This document shows, one piece after another, positions 44,758 to 55,091 of a DNA stretch of 64,000 nt (position 1 is the stretch's first letter; every line of letters begins with the position of its first letter). Both the position numbers and the translations under genes were made by a program. A model generated the notes under the pieces. That model was not told the origin of the DNA. It did no database searches and was given only the letters and a program-made list of their open reading frames with translations. Origin of the DNA: Omphalotus guepiniiformis (lineage: Eukaryota; Basidiomycota; Agaricomycetes; Agaricales; Omphalotaceae); NCBI GenBank assembly GCA_028554645.1, contig JAQOOI010000036.1:1-64000 (forward strand), in the 5' to 3' direction.

Positions 44758-45189
44758 TGACAGACATCATCATGAAGACGCCAGTTCAGTCTGCACACTT
44801 GATGTAGATGAAATTGATGCTTATATGGCTATAACACCCTATCAATGCTCATCCCACCTGTTTGCTATTGATAAGGGTAAAGGGTGGGCTGAGATAGCAT
44901 CAGTCTCACCTCTTGTATTGCCCCCTCCTTGCTTCTCTAAGGAGGTCATGCCCTCTCCTCTTACCAGCAGCAGTTAAGGGAGGATTACACCCAGTAAGCA
45001 TTTCTGGTTTTTATACTTTAGCAAACTTCTGCTAATTCCATGCTAGATGGTATTGATTATGAGAGACATCCCAAACAAGATTTTGAGCACACCTTATGTT
45101 AGATTGAATTGATATGCACTGTCTCAATGCCAATATAGGCTCTGCTCCTCACCCTTCTACTGCAACTTCTCAGGGCCCTGTAATAGAAG
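44758..45189. other. Unassigned stretch between Helitron and Copia relics
   Basis: A plus-strand frame at 44,738-44,974 (DASSVCTLDVDEIDAYMAI) looks protein-like but is unrecognised; it may be an exon captured from a host gene. The rest shows nothing. Confidence 0.3.
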
Positions 45190-45305
45190 AATTGCTTTCC
45201 AGGTGTCTTAGATTTCTCCAGACATGTAAGAATTTACATATTGCTTGGTCCTGTTGTGTCAGGCTGCGCATGAGGCGTGAAAATGAGTGTCCACATTTCC
45301 GCACG
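45190..45305 (-). repeat. LTR-C fragment at the Copia 3' end
   Basis: Matches the middle of LTR-C. It follows the truncated Copia RT directly and in the same orientation, as a 3' LTR would after an internal deletion. This is the best positional link between LTR-C and the Copia coding pieces. Confidence 0.65.
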
Positions 45306-46450
45306 ATGAGGACCATATTCAAGCTTCATGTCCATTGTTCCCTTCAGATATCTGAATGCTTGCTTTACTGCAACCCAGTGTGCCATGCCAGGATTTGAAT
45401 TGAACCATGCCAATACACTAGCTGTGTATGCAATGTCAGGATGACTGGTGGTAGCAAGATACAACAAGGAGCCAACAGCACTAATATATGGAATTTTGGC
45501 CATCTCTTCCTTTCCCTCAGCAGTCTTTGGACATTGTGCAGTTGACAGAGCAGCTCCTGGATCCATGGGTGTACCAACAGGTCTACAGTCAGACATTCCA
45601 AACTCATTCAGTTTGTTGACAATATATTGTTTCTGACCCATATACAATTTTCTCTCCTTTCTATTTCTTGTGATTTCTATTCCCAGCAGATATGATGTAG
45701 GACCCAGGTCACAGAGTTTGAAGTGCTTTGCTAGCTCTGCCACAAAGTGGTCCAAAGATGCCTCTGACTTGGAAGCAAGAGTGATGTCATCCACAAAGAC
45801 AGGTACAAAAACCTTAATGTCATCTTTCTGATAGACATATAGGTTTGGATCAGACTGGGTGCAACTAAAGCCCATTGATTGTAACACTCCTGCAAGCTTC
45901 TCACCCCAAAGTCTGGGTGACTGCTTTAACCCATACAGGGACTTGTTCAGCCTGCAGACAAATCTAGGACCACACTCCTTGAACCCCTCTGGCTGTGTCA
46001 TGAAGATCTCTGTATCAATGTAACTATTGATGAATGCATGAGAGATATCCACAGAGTGCAAATGCAAGTCTTCAATGGCAGCTAGAGCAAAAATAGTGCG
46101 GATTGTAGTCTGTCTCATAGTAGATGAGAATGTCTCTAGATAGTCAAAGCCAGGTCTTTGGCTGAATCCTTTGGCAACAAGTCTAGCTTTGAACCTTTCA
46201 ATGGATCCATCAGCCTTGTGCTTTATCTTGAATACCCAGTTAGATCCAATTGCTCTCTTATCTGGTGGAAGTTCCACAACATCCCAAGTGCCATTGGTGA
46301 GGTGTGCATTCATCTCCATCATGGCCTCCTGCCATTGTCTGGCATTAGGTCCTTCCATAGCCTGCTTGAATGTCAAAGGCTCTGGACCATTGTCAGTCAT
46401 GATGTGGGCTTCCTCCATATTATCATCATCATCTGGCACATCTGCATTGT
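45306..46450 (-). pseudogene. Copia reverse transcriptase, truncated before RNase H
   Basis: Minus-strand ORF starting near MPDDDDNMEEAHIMTDNGPE. Clear Ty1/Copia RT: EAMMEMNAHLTNGTWDVVEL, KARLVAKGFSQRPGFDYLETF, LHSVDISHAFINSYIDTEIF with a catalytic Asp, LNKSLYGLKQSPRLW, VPVFVDDITL with the catalytic Asp pair, then SHPDIAYTASVLAWFNSNPG. About 380 codons are open. It breaks off after YLKGTMDMKLEYGP into LTR-C sequence, so RNase H is missing. Confidence 0.9.
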
Positions 46451-46504
46451 ATCTGCATTGTTTTGCTTAGGAGCAGGGAGGTTCACTCTCCACCATTCAG
46501 CTGC

Positions 46505-46985
46505 TGCCAGTGCCCCACAGCCTAACTGGGCAAATATTGGGAATTCTCTCAACATGCTAGCTGTCCAGCTACCCAACATGCCCAACACAGTATATCTCCA
46601 AGCCTTTGACACTGCTCATATGATGACAAACCTTTCCACTCAGAACCTGATGGTGGCTATCCTGGCAATTCATGCCAATATCTTGCAGCTTGTTGATGGC
46701 GTGAATGCTATCCAAGGCAATGTGAATGCTATCCAAGACGGGTCGGTGTTTTCCTGATTTGCATTTTTGTTGGTATCTGATTCAACTCATCAAGGCTTCG
46801 GCTTACTCCTATCTGCATTGCCAATGGACATGCCTCAAGTGATGCACCAATTCACTACCCCAGCACCATTTGTCGGTGGTGGCCCTCTACCCACTACACC
46901 TGCGCAGGTGCGCAACCTCACCAGTAATTGATAATCCCTTACTTGGTATACAGTTGCAATGTCTTACTGAATACTCCAAGGTCAA
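46505..46985 (+). other. About 480-bp insertion in Copia linker, with plus-strand exon-like sequence
   Basis: The Copia linker is interrupted between a segment ending ALRAAVQA (46,990) and one starting AAEWWRVN (46,505). The inserted DNA reads on the plus strand as SLNMLAVQLPNMPNTVYLQAF followed by repeats of VNAIQGN, then after a possible intron MPQVMHQFTTPAPFVGGG. It looks like pieces of a coiled-coil protein gene. I do not recognise it and see no clear target duplication. Boundaries are approximate. Confidence 0.4.
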
Positions 46986-48262
46986 GCTTGCACAGCTGCC
47001 CTTAATGCTTTGGCTGGTGCTCCAGGAGCCTGTCTCTTCCGCTCAGACCTACAGGGAGCAATTGGTCTATTATCTACAGGGACATCCTCACGTGGTTCAA
47101 TCTGTTCCTCCTCTTCAGAACTATCATTATCTCATTCTGCTCAGGGCCAGTATTATCTTGTTCTGTAGAGGACTCAGGTTCAGGTAATGCAGGATCATCT
47201 GACTCAGAGTCAGAGTCAGAATGAGGATTATCATAGAGAGGAACATAGGAAGTATTGGGTGGTGTACTAGTTGAAGGTTTGGAAGGTGGTTGTGATGAAC
47301 CAACTTTATAAGTGTACCTCTCATCAAAGTCAGCTCTCTCACTGATCACAACCTTCTTGGTGACAGACAAGGTTCACAAACAGGATCTGGCTTTGCATTA
47401 GAGTCTAGTTTCAAGCCCTCTGCCAAATTATCCCTCAACATGCGCAATATATCATCGTGCCCATGATGACAGAAGCGCCTGTGCCACAGCTTCAGATCCA
47501 GAGGTAGAGTTGTTGTCAAACAGAGGCTTTCAGACTTATCTATAGTATGTCCATTCAAGTATCCCACATTGCTTGCAGTAACACGTGCAGTAAAAAGAAT
47601 AGGACCATTTCTATCAAATTCCATTCTATCAGACCAAATATGTACATGAAAGCCTTTATGTTTTGTTAAGTACAGAACAGAAAGCAGATTATTTTTAAGT
47701 GAAGGTACATGTAGTACTCTACTAAATTCAACATCCCTAGATACTTTTCCATCAATGATTGGTCTAAACACAACATTTCCTACACCTTCAGAATATATAA
47801 TTCTATCATCAGCCAATTTAATAGGTACTCTATAGGGGGTATAATTCCTAATCCAATGGCGATGTGGTGTCATATGAGAAGTGGCCCCCGTGTCTGTATT
47901 CCAATCAAGTATGTCAGAAGATGAAGTATCATTAGAAGAGAATGTACTTGCACTGCCAGCACTTTCAACAACATCTTCCTCTTTCACAGCCTTATTGGCC
48001 TGATATCTCCCATTCCCACTCTTTCCTTCATTCCTTGCTTTCAAGGTGGGACATTCAGCCTTCCAATGCCCTTCCTTCTTGCAATAATAACAGAACCCCT
48101 TCTTCCAATTAGGCTTGATATAGCCTTGTGCTTTGGCAGCAGCATTGTTCACCTGCTCTGCCTGTCTTTTCAGATTTTGTTCTTCAGCAATGAAGTACTG
48201 AAGAATCTTGTCCTTGTCCAATGTGTCCAATAGCAGCAAGTTTGAGGTGAGGTTAGATTCTG
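46986..48262 (-). pseudogene. Copia Gag zinc knuckle, protease and pre-integrase; integrase core deleted
   Basis: Minus strand, read right to left: a helical Gag end (LLLLDTLDKDKILQYFIAEEQ), knuckle CYYCKKEGHWKAEC (C-x2-C-x4-H-x4-C), protease DWNTDTGATSHMTPH with catalytic DTG, and a pre-integrase domain (LWHRRFCHHGHDD ... CEPCL). At about 47,377 it jumps to the linker VVISERADFDERYTYK (to 46,990), so the catalytic integrase core is gone. The Gag end is cut by TRIM 2 and continues at 48,856. Confidence 0.88.
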
Positions 48263-48363
48263 GAGCTGTTGGGAATCAAGAGCTCCATGTAAACAAGGCC
48301 AAATTAATGGCAGCAACTTGCTTACGGTCAAGTGACCACATAACAAAGTAGGGGAAATATGTT

Positions 48364-48436
48364 GGCATGAGCTGGGATTGAACCAGCGACTCCCAGCACA
48401 CATAACTGGTGCTCTAACCAACTGAGCTATCATGCC
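48364..48436 (-). tRNA. tRNA-like module in TRIM 2 (left)
   Basis: Reverse complement of the TRIM 1 module, with the same perfect acceptor, D and T stems, A and B boxes, and A at position 33. Confidence 0.65.
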
Positions 48437-48683
48437 GTTGGTAGAGTATGGAGGTTAGTCCATCTCGCTATGAGTGGTGTTAACACTCAATGGTGGGGTT
48501 AGCACCAGGTCTTCTATTGCTCATCCAACACAGCCCCCCAATTGAAGACCGGGTCAGGGAACTTCAATTACAAATTACTGCTACCATGTTGGGAATCAAG
48601 AGCTCCATGTAAACAAGGCCAAATTAATGGCAGCAACTTGCTTACGGTCAAGTGACCACATAACAAAGTAGGGGAAATATGTT

Positions 48684-48756
48684 GGCATGAGCTGGGATTG
48701 AACCAGCGACTCCCAGCACACATAACTGGTGCTCTAACCAACTGAGCTATCATGCC
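48684..48756 (-). tRNA. tRNA-like module in TRIM 2 (right)
   Basis: Second copy of the module in TRIM 2, 320 bases from the first and identical to it by eye. Confidence 0.65.
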
Positions 48757-48850
48757 GTTGGTAGAGTATGGAGGTTAGTCCATCTCGCTATGAGTGGTGT
48801 TAACACTCAATGGTGGGGTTAGCACCAGGTCTTCTATTGCTCATCCAACA

Positions 48851-48945
48851 GGAGCAATGCACGGGCTAAGTACATTCTGGGCAAATGTATTATTCTCATT
48901 TGAATCATCAGACAATGAAAACAATTTGTTTTATACATAAAAAAG
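48851..48945 (-). pseudogene. Copia gag remnant beyond TRIM 2
   Basis: Minus-strand frame SDDSNENNTFAQNVLSPCIA leads into the Gag sequence on the other side of TRIM 2. A TAA lies just upstream in this frame, so Gag is 5'-truncated here or an intron boundary has been lost. Confidence 0.5.
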
Positions 48946-49128
48946 GCGTGACTGTGATAAAGTAGTGATACATCTTAGTTTGTTGTGCTAGATTGTTCAA
49001 CTGTAAGCAATCATTGGTAAGTCTTATTCAGTCATTATAAGAGAAACCTACTCCCCTGTCATGAAGTACTGCAGTGTAAAATGTGCTATTATTAAAATCA
49101 TCAGGCAGAGAATCACTACTGTATCATT
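48946..49128. other. Spacer without recognisable features
   Basis: AT-rich, no ORF or repeat recognised. Confidence 0.4.
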
Positions 49129-49740
49129 GTGCAATCATTGCATATATTGTATTGTTTTGACTACTTGCAGGTGTATTCAAAAGCTGGGCACCACATCTCT
49201 ATGACAATGATTATCTCACCAAACTTCTTGACCATGGTGACACACTCATTTGAATCTTTGACAACAGTGTCTTTCCCACTGCCACCTTCAACTTTGGTCC
49301 ACAAACAGAGATCCCCCACATCCAACTATGCAAACCTTCCTTTTGGCCTGTGCTTCAGCTAGGTAATTACAACAAGACAGGTGGGCACATCATTCTTTGG
49401 GAGGCCAGGAAAGTCATTGAGTTTTCCCCCAGTGTTGTTTGTGCCATCCTGATGGGTGTGTTGCCATTCCAACACACACATTGCAAAGGGTGAGCAGCGG
49501 TACTCCTTCACACAGTACATGGTAGACAATGGGTTTCAGACCCAGGAAGCACATTTAGCTAAGAGGAGCACCAAGGAGATTAAGAAGGAGGCAGATTGTA
49601 AACGGGGGCGTTGGTCATGCAAAGTATATCAGGTCTCCATTGATGTTGATGTTGAGCAAGACTTAGAACATCATGTCCAATTGGAATCACAATCCCGTGA
49701 TGTGGAGGGTACACTTGAAGGCTCATAGGAGTCACACAAA
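49129..49740 (+). pseudogene. TET/JBP-like 2OG-Fe(II) dioxygenase relic
   Basis: Three frames together give the core of the abundant basidiomycete family: NYANLPFGLC, then LGNYNKTGGHIILWEARKVI, then HSNTHIAKGEQRYSFTQYMV. In that family the last block holds the distal iron-binding His (HSN) and the Arg that binds 2-oxoglutarate (EQRYSFTQY). The first metal-binding His-x-Asp is not intact here. At least two frameshifts and one stop break it. Such genes are known to spread with KDZ-type transposons in mushrooms; no KDZ transposase is visible in this window. Confidence 0.6.
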
Positions 49741-49829
49741 ATAAGGTGAAATTGTACAATTATAATCTTATTGAAGCACGAAAATCTTTAGATGACAAGT
49801 TCAAAAAACAACAGGATGATGAAAGGGTT
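49741..49829. other. Short spacer
   Basis: Nothing recognised between the dioxygenase relic and the minus-strand relic that follows. Confidence 0.3.
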
Positions 49830-50168
49830 TGCGAGGGGATTAGTGAGCTCCGTAGACACTCTGTGTTAACCTGGACCCTTGCTGGTTACCACTTAGATTG
49901 AAGGCATCAGTGACTTCGTCAAGCTGTTTCAAACATTCCTCTTCCTCGATCTCCTGGAGCTCTGCATACAGCCCCCAGGGTCAGCTCATCCAAGCACTGT
50001 TCACATTCACCCTCCACCATCTTAACATAGCTAAAGTCGATAATGCACACATTGAGATTTGAATCAAATGTTGAAGAAGTTGAGGAAAGTGCAGAGGTTG
50101 AGGGATATGTGATGACACACTTCATCAATAGAGCACCTCCATTACACAAGTGTTCTATCAGGGGGCTG

Positions 50169-50505
50169 TGTTGAATGAAGTGCTAGAACACTTGTAGATA
50201 CTACTAATGACTTTAATACCTATTGTAGATAGTTATACCATGTATGTAGGGTCATTCTGGAGTGTTTAGAGCGCGCGCGAAAATGTGGACACTCATTTTC
50301 ACGCCTCATGCGCGGCCTGACACAACAGGGCCAAACAATATGTAAATCCTTACATGTCTGGAGAAATCTAAGACACTTGGAAAGCAATTCTTGTGCATTA
50401 AGCTACTATTACAACGCTTTAGTGATCTCAGTGAACTGTAATTGAACTCTATTCATTGTGTCTGATCAGTGTATCACTGGTAGTGCATTGTCTTAGATTC
50501 TAACA
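50169..50505 (+). repeat. LTR-C copy with internal deletion, no target duplication
   Basis: 337 bp, TGTTGAATGAAG ... TTCTAACA, lacking about 53 bases after position 33. Flanks (GGCTG and AATGT) do not match. The left flank GGGGGCTG is like the polypurine tract of the TRIMs, so this may be the 3' LTR of an element whose body has been replaced. Confidence 0.8.
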
Positions 50506-50619
50506 AATGTGACATTGAGAGGCCAGCAGCATGCATGCACTTGATCAGCTGAATCAATTCTTTGCTACAGACATTAAATAAGTATCAGTATTTGAGCTCA
50601 GACCTGCTAACAGAAAGAC
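50506..50619. other. Short spacer after LTR-C
   Basis: AT-rich sequence between the LTR and the upstream part of the kinase-like relic. Nothing recognised. Confidence 0.3.
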
Positions 50620-51075
50620 TCACATGTTGTGGCTACCCAGTTGACCAAATTGAAGTGCCCCAACATAAGACATCAACAGGAATTTTACATTGTTCTGAAC
50701 AACACTGAAAAGCAGCTGAGGTGTGTGATTGGGTAAAACCTGGTTGGCTAGCCTCAACATCTTGAGCTCCTGCTCAAAATCTTCATCTGTAGTGAGCTTG
50801 CCCACTACCCTAGCTATTATACTGAGTGCCACAATCTTTGAGGCTTCATTGACTACAACAATAGGCAACTGCAGTCTCAGCACAAAAAGAGGCAGCCTGG
50901 TGAAAGCAATTAGAGGGAGTGCAAGGTGCAGAAAATGAAATGTACCCACCAGCTAAGATGAAACAAACAGGGGGACATGTCCTCTTCAACAAGCAGACTG
51001 TGCAGATAGGAGAACAGTCCCTTGTGGCATGTGGGATATTGGAACACATTCACACAGACACATTCATCTTGTTTC

Positions 51076-51253
51076 TGTTGGGAATCAAGAGCTCCATGTA
51101 AACAAGGCCAAATTAATGGCAGCAACTTGCTTACAGTCAAGTGACCACATAACAAAGTAGGGGAAATGTATTGGCATGAGCTGAGATTGAACCAGTGACA
51201 CCCAGCACACATATCATGCTGTTGGTTAGAGTATGGAGATTGCTCATCCAACA
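51076..51253 (-). repeat. TRIM-family solo LTR with deleted tRNA module
   Basis: 178 bp, TGTTGGGAATC ... CTCATCCAACA, flanked by GTTTC on both sides (51,071-51,075 and 51,254-51,258). About 85 bases are missing, including the D arm and A box; the T arm and B box remain in mutated form. Confidence 0.88.
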
Positions 51254-52169
51254 GTTTCTGGGAAAATACTCCATTTGGACATAGTCAGCAGTGTTTGCAG
51301 GGCTCTGTTTGAAGTTGTATGTTGCACAAAATGAAAGTATTGACAGCATGCTGGTACGTTACAGATTTCCTCCATCTCTAATACCATATAATATAGTGGA
51401 GACATCAGCACAGCCAATTACAGTGTCCTTGATCTGCTGCTCTATATGAGATGTTTGTTGCTTGTCAACAGCTGGAGGCTTTGTGGACTGGCAACACCAT
51501 TCATATGTCAAGAATAGAAGTTGTGGAATGGATTATCAAGATAGAGGAAGTGTGAGCAATCAGTTATGTAGTTATGTAATTCATCACACAGTTAACCTGC
51601 ACCAAATGGTGACAACCTCCAAGGACAGATACAATCAAGTTATTGATGATCTGGACTACACAGCCATCCCAGACAGTCAATGGAGGACTTGGGAAACCCA
51701 ACCCCAGTTTTCTTGGCAAGGTATGTGGAAATGCTGAAAACTGGAAGCCTGGAAACTATTTCCCTCTCATATCATTGGCCCAGGCCCTATCTGAGGAGCT
51801 GTTGTAAATCTGTGTCTATGGGGCCATAAAGAGAATACTCAACATGTCCCACTTTCTCTTTTCAGACACCTTTTCTGGGCCTGGAAAGACTGAAATCAAA
51901 AATAAAAGCTAGCCTGGATGGAACCCTTAATTGGCTTAACACAACCTGTTTCAAACAAGGAATTTGAAGACTTGAATGGGTGCAAAAAGAAAGCTTCTAA
52001 ATGTTCCAGTCATTGCAAATGGAAAATGTTGTGCTCACTATGAATTATTTAGAGAGGGGGCACCACCTTTCTATCTTCTCTTGGCCTTACAATGATAATT
52101 AGGCTGGTCTTTTGCAAACCAACAGGCCTGTTACTGTTTGGAAGGGATGCAGCCACAGATTGAAACCCT
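51254..52169. other. Unassigned stretch
   Basis: One plus-strand ORF (51,462-51,734) without recognised motifs; otherwise nothing. Likely degenerate transposon or captured sequence. Confidence 0.3.
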
Positions 52170-52174
52170 ACTGC

Positions 52175-52560
52175 TGTTGAATGAAGTGCTAGAACACTTG
52201 TAGATACTATACAAATACTGTACATATCATTAGAAAGTCCTTCAAGTACATATAATACTATACTAATGACTTTAATACCTATTGTAGATAGTTATACCAT
52301 GTATGTAGGGTCATTCTGGAGTGTTTAGAGCACGCGCAAAAATGTGGACACTCATTTTCACGCCTCATGCGCAGCCTGACACAACAGGACCAAACAATAT
52401 GTAAATCCTTACATGTCTGGAGAAATCTAAGACACTTGGAAAGCAATTCTTGTGCATTAAGCTACTATTACAACGCTTTATCTCAGTGAACTGTAATTGA
52501 ACTCTATTCATTGTGTCTGATCAGTGTATCACTGGTAGTGCATTGTCTTAGATTCTAACA
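52175..52560 (+). repeat. LTR-C solo LTR
   Basis: 386 bp, TGTTGAATGAAG ... TTCTAACA, flanked by ACTGC on both sides (52,170-52,174 and 52,561-52,565). Nearly the same sequence as the copy at 39,377-39,766. Confidence 0.9.
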
Positions 52561-53290
52561 ACTGCTGACTGGCAAACCGTTGTATTCTATTTAGATATCA
52601 CAATCTTGGTAGCCACTAGTCCTATTGAAGTCGCTTCTTCCTTAATCATGTTGAAAAATCAAAGATTTTTTTAGCCTGCAACATCTCTTCTTCCTCCAAT
52701 CTGGAAGATAATTGATTTGATCAATCCTACTTGGAATATAAAAAGGATTTTCAAGAAGGATTGAACTACATTCAGGATCCTTCTTCTTTAGAGCTCTAAA
52801 TTGGATCTTTGAAGAAAAGGTTTCTGATAACTCAGTGTATGATATACGCCTTGGTGGCAGGACTCTACATGTATTTGGGATGTAACTACAAGAGAGGTGA
52901 AGGAATCAAGATAAGTGTAGCAAAAGTGAGGCCAAAACTTGAAAATTCTGGATATTATTGGACTAGCTATTTTGAATGACCTATCTATTGCACTAGTCAC
53001 TTCAGATGATTCACTACCTCACCACCCTGCTAGGATGCTTCTCCTTTGCAGAGGCCTGGCTTTCCATTTTCAAACTTACTGAAAAGCTTCCTCAAAACAT
53101 CCACCATCATTACTACTCAACATTGCCACGTTACAGGTATAGGCTGTGCCAAGATCAGATTCTAAAACCTTCTCTTAACTTAAGCACATGGGAGTAATTT
53201 ATTTGCAGTACCTCAACTTGAGACACTTGCATTCACTTCTCTTTCTGTTGTCAGTCCAGGTCCTTCTAACGTGGCCCATTAGGGGCTTTT
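52561..53290. other. Unassigned stretch between two LTR-C copies
   Basis: No feature recognised. Short ORFs on both strands look like chance frames. Confidence 0.3.
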
Positions 53291-53653
53291 TGTTGAATGA
53301 AGTGCTAAAACACTTGTACATATTATACAAGTACTTGTACAAACCTTTAGAAAGTCCCTCAAGTACATTGAATACCATAGTAATAATACTTCTTGTAAAT
53401 AGTTATACTGTGTTTAGAGCATGTGCAAAAATGTGGACACTCATTTTTGTGCCTCATGTACAGCCTGACACAACAGGACCAAACAATACGTAAATCCTTA
53501 CAAGTCTGGAGAAATCTAAGACACTTGGAAAGCAGTTCTTGTGCATTAAGCTACTATTACAACACTTTAGTGATCTCAGTGAACTGTAATTGAACTCTAT
53601 TCATTGTGTCTGATCAGTGTATCACTGATAGTGCATTGCTTTAGATTCTAACA
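53291..53653 (+). repeat. Diverged LTR-C copy
   Basis: 363 bp with the family ends but more substitutions and a deletion before the GTGTTTAGAGC segment. Flanks CTTTT and GGTTA differ, so the target duplication is lost or was never present. Several CpG sites of other copies read TG or CA here, consistent with age. Confidence 0.8.
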
Positions 53654-53855
53654 GGTTATGGACCAGCAGGTGGCCTCTAAAACTTAAGCAGAACTGATTG
53701 ATCTTGCTCAATTGCTATTTTTGGCTCTGTGACATTTATTGTTTTCCATTGACTGTACAAAATATTGTTGGCTCTATTGGATCTGTGGCATTCACTGTCA
53801 TTCATTGTTGAGCACAATCAATTGGTTTATTGGAACACATTCACACAAACACATT
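53654..53855. other. Short spacer left of the inversion
   Basis: Nothing recognised. Its right end (ATTGGAACACATTCACACA) resembles sequence at about 51,040, just left of another TRIM-family LTR. Confidence 0.3.
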
Positions 53856-54097
53856 CATGTAAGGATTTACATATTGCTTGGTCCTGTTGTGTCAGGCCAT
53901 GCATGAGGCGTGAAAATGAGTGTCCACATTTTTGTGCGCGCTCTAAACACTCCAGAATGACCCTACATACATGGTATAAACTATCTACAATAGGTATTAA
54001 AGTCATTAGTATAGTATTATATGTACTTGAAGGACTTTCTAATGATATGTACAGTATTTGTATAGTATCTACAAGTGTTCTAGCACTTCATTCAACA
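53856..54097 (-). repeat. LTR-C first half, on inverted segment
   Basis: Minus-orientation LTR-C from its TGTTGAATG end to ...CCTTACATG, where it stops abruptly. The adjoining Copia piece carries GAGAC (minus strand) at 54,098-54,102. The missing second half is at 54,962-55,091 in plus orientation, also beside GAGAC. Confidence 0.85.
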
Positions 54098-54790
54098 GTC
54101 TCAAGCCCTCTGCCAGATTATCCCTCATCATGATTGTGCCTATGATGACAGAAGTGCCTGTGCCACAGCATCAGATCCAGAGGTAGAGTTGTTGTCAAAC
54201 AGCGACTTTCAGACTTATCTATAGTATGTCCATTCAAGCCCATTATTTTACAGTGACATGAGCAGTAGAGAGGATAGGACCAGTTCTATCAAATTCCATT
54301 GCATCAGACCAAATATGTACATGAAAGCCTTTATGTTTTGTTAAGTACAGAACAGAAAGCAGATTGTTTTTAAGTGAAGGTACATGCAGTACTCTACTAC
54401 ATTCAACATCCCTAGATGCCCTTTTTTCTCTCCATCAATGATTGGTCTAAACACAACAATTTCTACACCTTCAGAATATATAATTCTATCATCAGCCAAT
54501 TTAATAGGTGTTCTAAAGGGGAATGTGGTCTGTATTCCAATCAAGTATGTCAGAAGATAAAGTATCATTAGAAGAGAATGTACTTGCACTGCCAGCACTT
54601 TCAACAACATCTTGCTCTTTCACTTCAGCATGCCCACTCTTTCCTTCATTCTCATTCTTTGCTTTCACAGTGGAACTGTCCATTCAGCCTTCCAATGCCC
54701 TTCCTTCTTGCAATAATGACAGAACACTTTCTTTCAATTGGTGCACTTTGGCAACATCTTGTTCCAGAGAAAGGTAGATGTCACCAGCAG
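54098..54790 (-). pseudogene. Second Copia relic: Gag end, protease, pre-integrase
   Basis: Decayed duplicate of 47,395-48,200. Equivalent blocks include IKLADDRIIYSEGV and VVFRPIIDG, with the knuckle region near 54,690-54,720 and the pre-integrase end near 54,100-54,200. Many indels. It ends exactly at an LTR-C terminus, and the continuation of the same gene lies at 55,092 on the opposite strand, so this segment has been inverted. Confidence 0.75.
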
Positions 54791-54961
54791 CTTTACTGGC
54801 TTTGATCTCCCAATCGGCAAGAGCTGTGCCTTCAGCAGGCTTTGACTCTGCTAGAGACCAATCTCCAATAGCCCATACACATCAACCAAGCCATCATATC
54901 TCCACTCCATTCAGGACAGTTGCAATTATTGAGGGGAAGAAGACATAATTATCAAGGAAGA
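54791..54961. other. Unassigned end of the inverted segment
   Basis: No homology recognised. It probably represents DNA that lay upstream of the Copia piece before the inversion. Confidence 0.3.
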
Positions 54962-55091
54962 ATGTCTGGAGAATTCTTGTGCATTAAGCTACTGTTACAA
55001 CACTTTAGTGATCTCAGTGAACTGTAATTGAACTCTATTCATTGTGTCTGATCAGTGTATCACTGGTAGTGCATTGTCTTAGATTCTAACA
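54962..55091 (+). repeat. LTR-C second half
   Basis: Plus-orientation LTR-C from ATGTCTGGAGA to TTCTAACA, with a deletion of about 22 bases. It is followed by GAGAC, the second copy of the target duplication seen at the other half. Confidence 0.85.

Larger units (their letters stand above)
48267..48850 (-). mobile_element. TRIM 2, inserted in Copia gag
   Basis: 584 bp, minus strand. LTRs 48,267-48,530 and 48,587-48,850 with internal domain 48,531-48,586. It appears identical to TRIM 1. Flanked by GGAGC on both sides (48,262-48,266 and 48,851-48,855). It splits the Copia Gag frame: SPCIAP before and ESNLTSN after. It is therefore younger than the Copia copy. Confidence 0.92.
49830..50949 (-). 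pseudogene. Possible protein-kinase-like relic split by LTR-C
   Basis: Two minus-strand pieces flank the LTR at 50,169-50,505. Upstream piece 50,949-50,620 contains DFEQELKMLRLANQVLPNHT and VKFLLMSYVG, which resemble the helix-C glutamate and hinge of a kinase N-lobe. Downstream piece 50,149-49,830 contains NVCIIDFSYVKMVEGECEQC, like the magnesium-binding DF segment, then an acidic helix in another frame. The catalytic HRD loop is not recognisable. The assignment is tentative. Confidence 0.3.

Noticed and set aside
45234..45305. C-terminal extension of Copia RT (MWTLIFTPHAQPDTTG)
   Set aside because: This peptide is read from LTR-C sequence; the same peptide occurs in an ORF over another LTR-C at about 53.4 kb.
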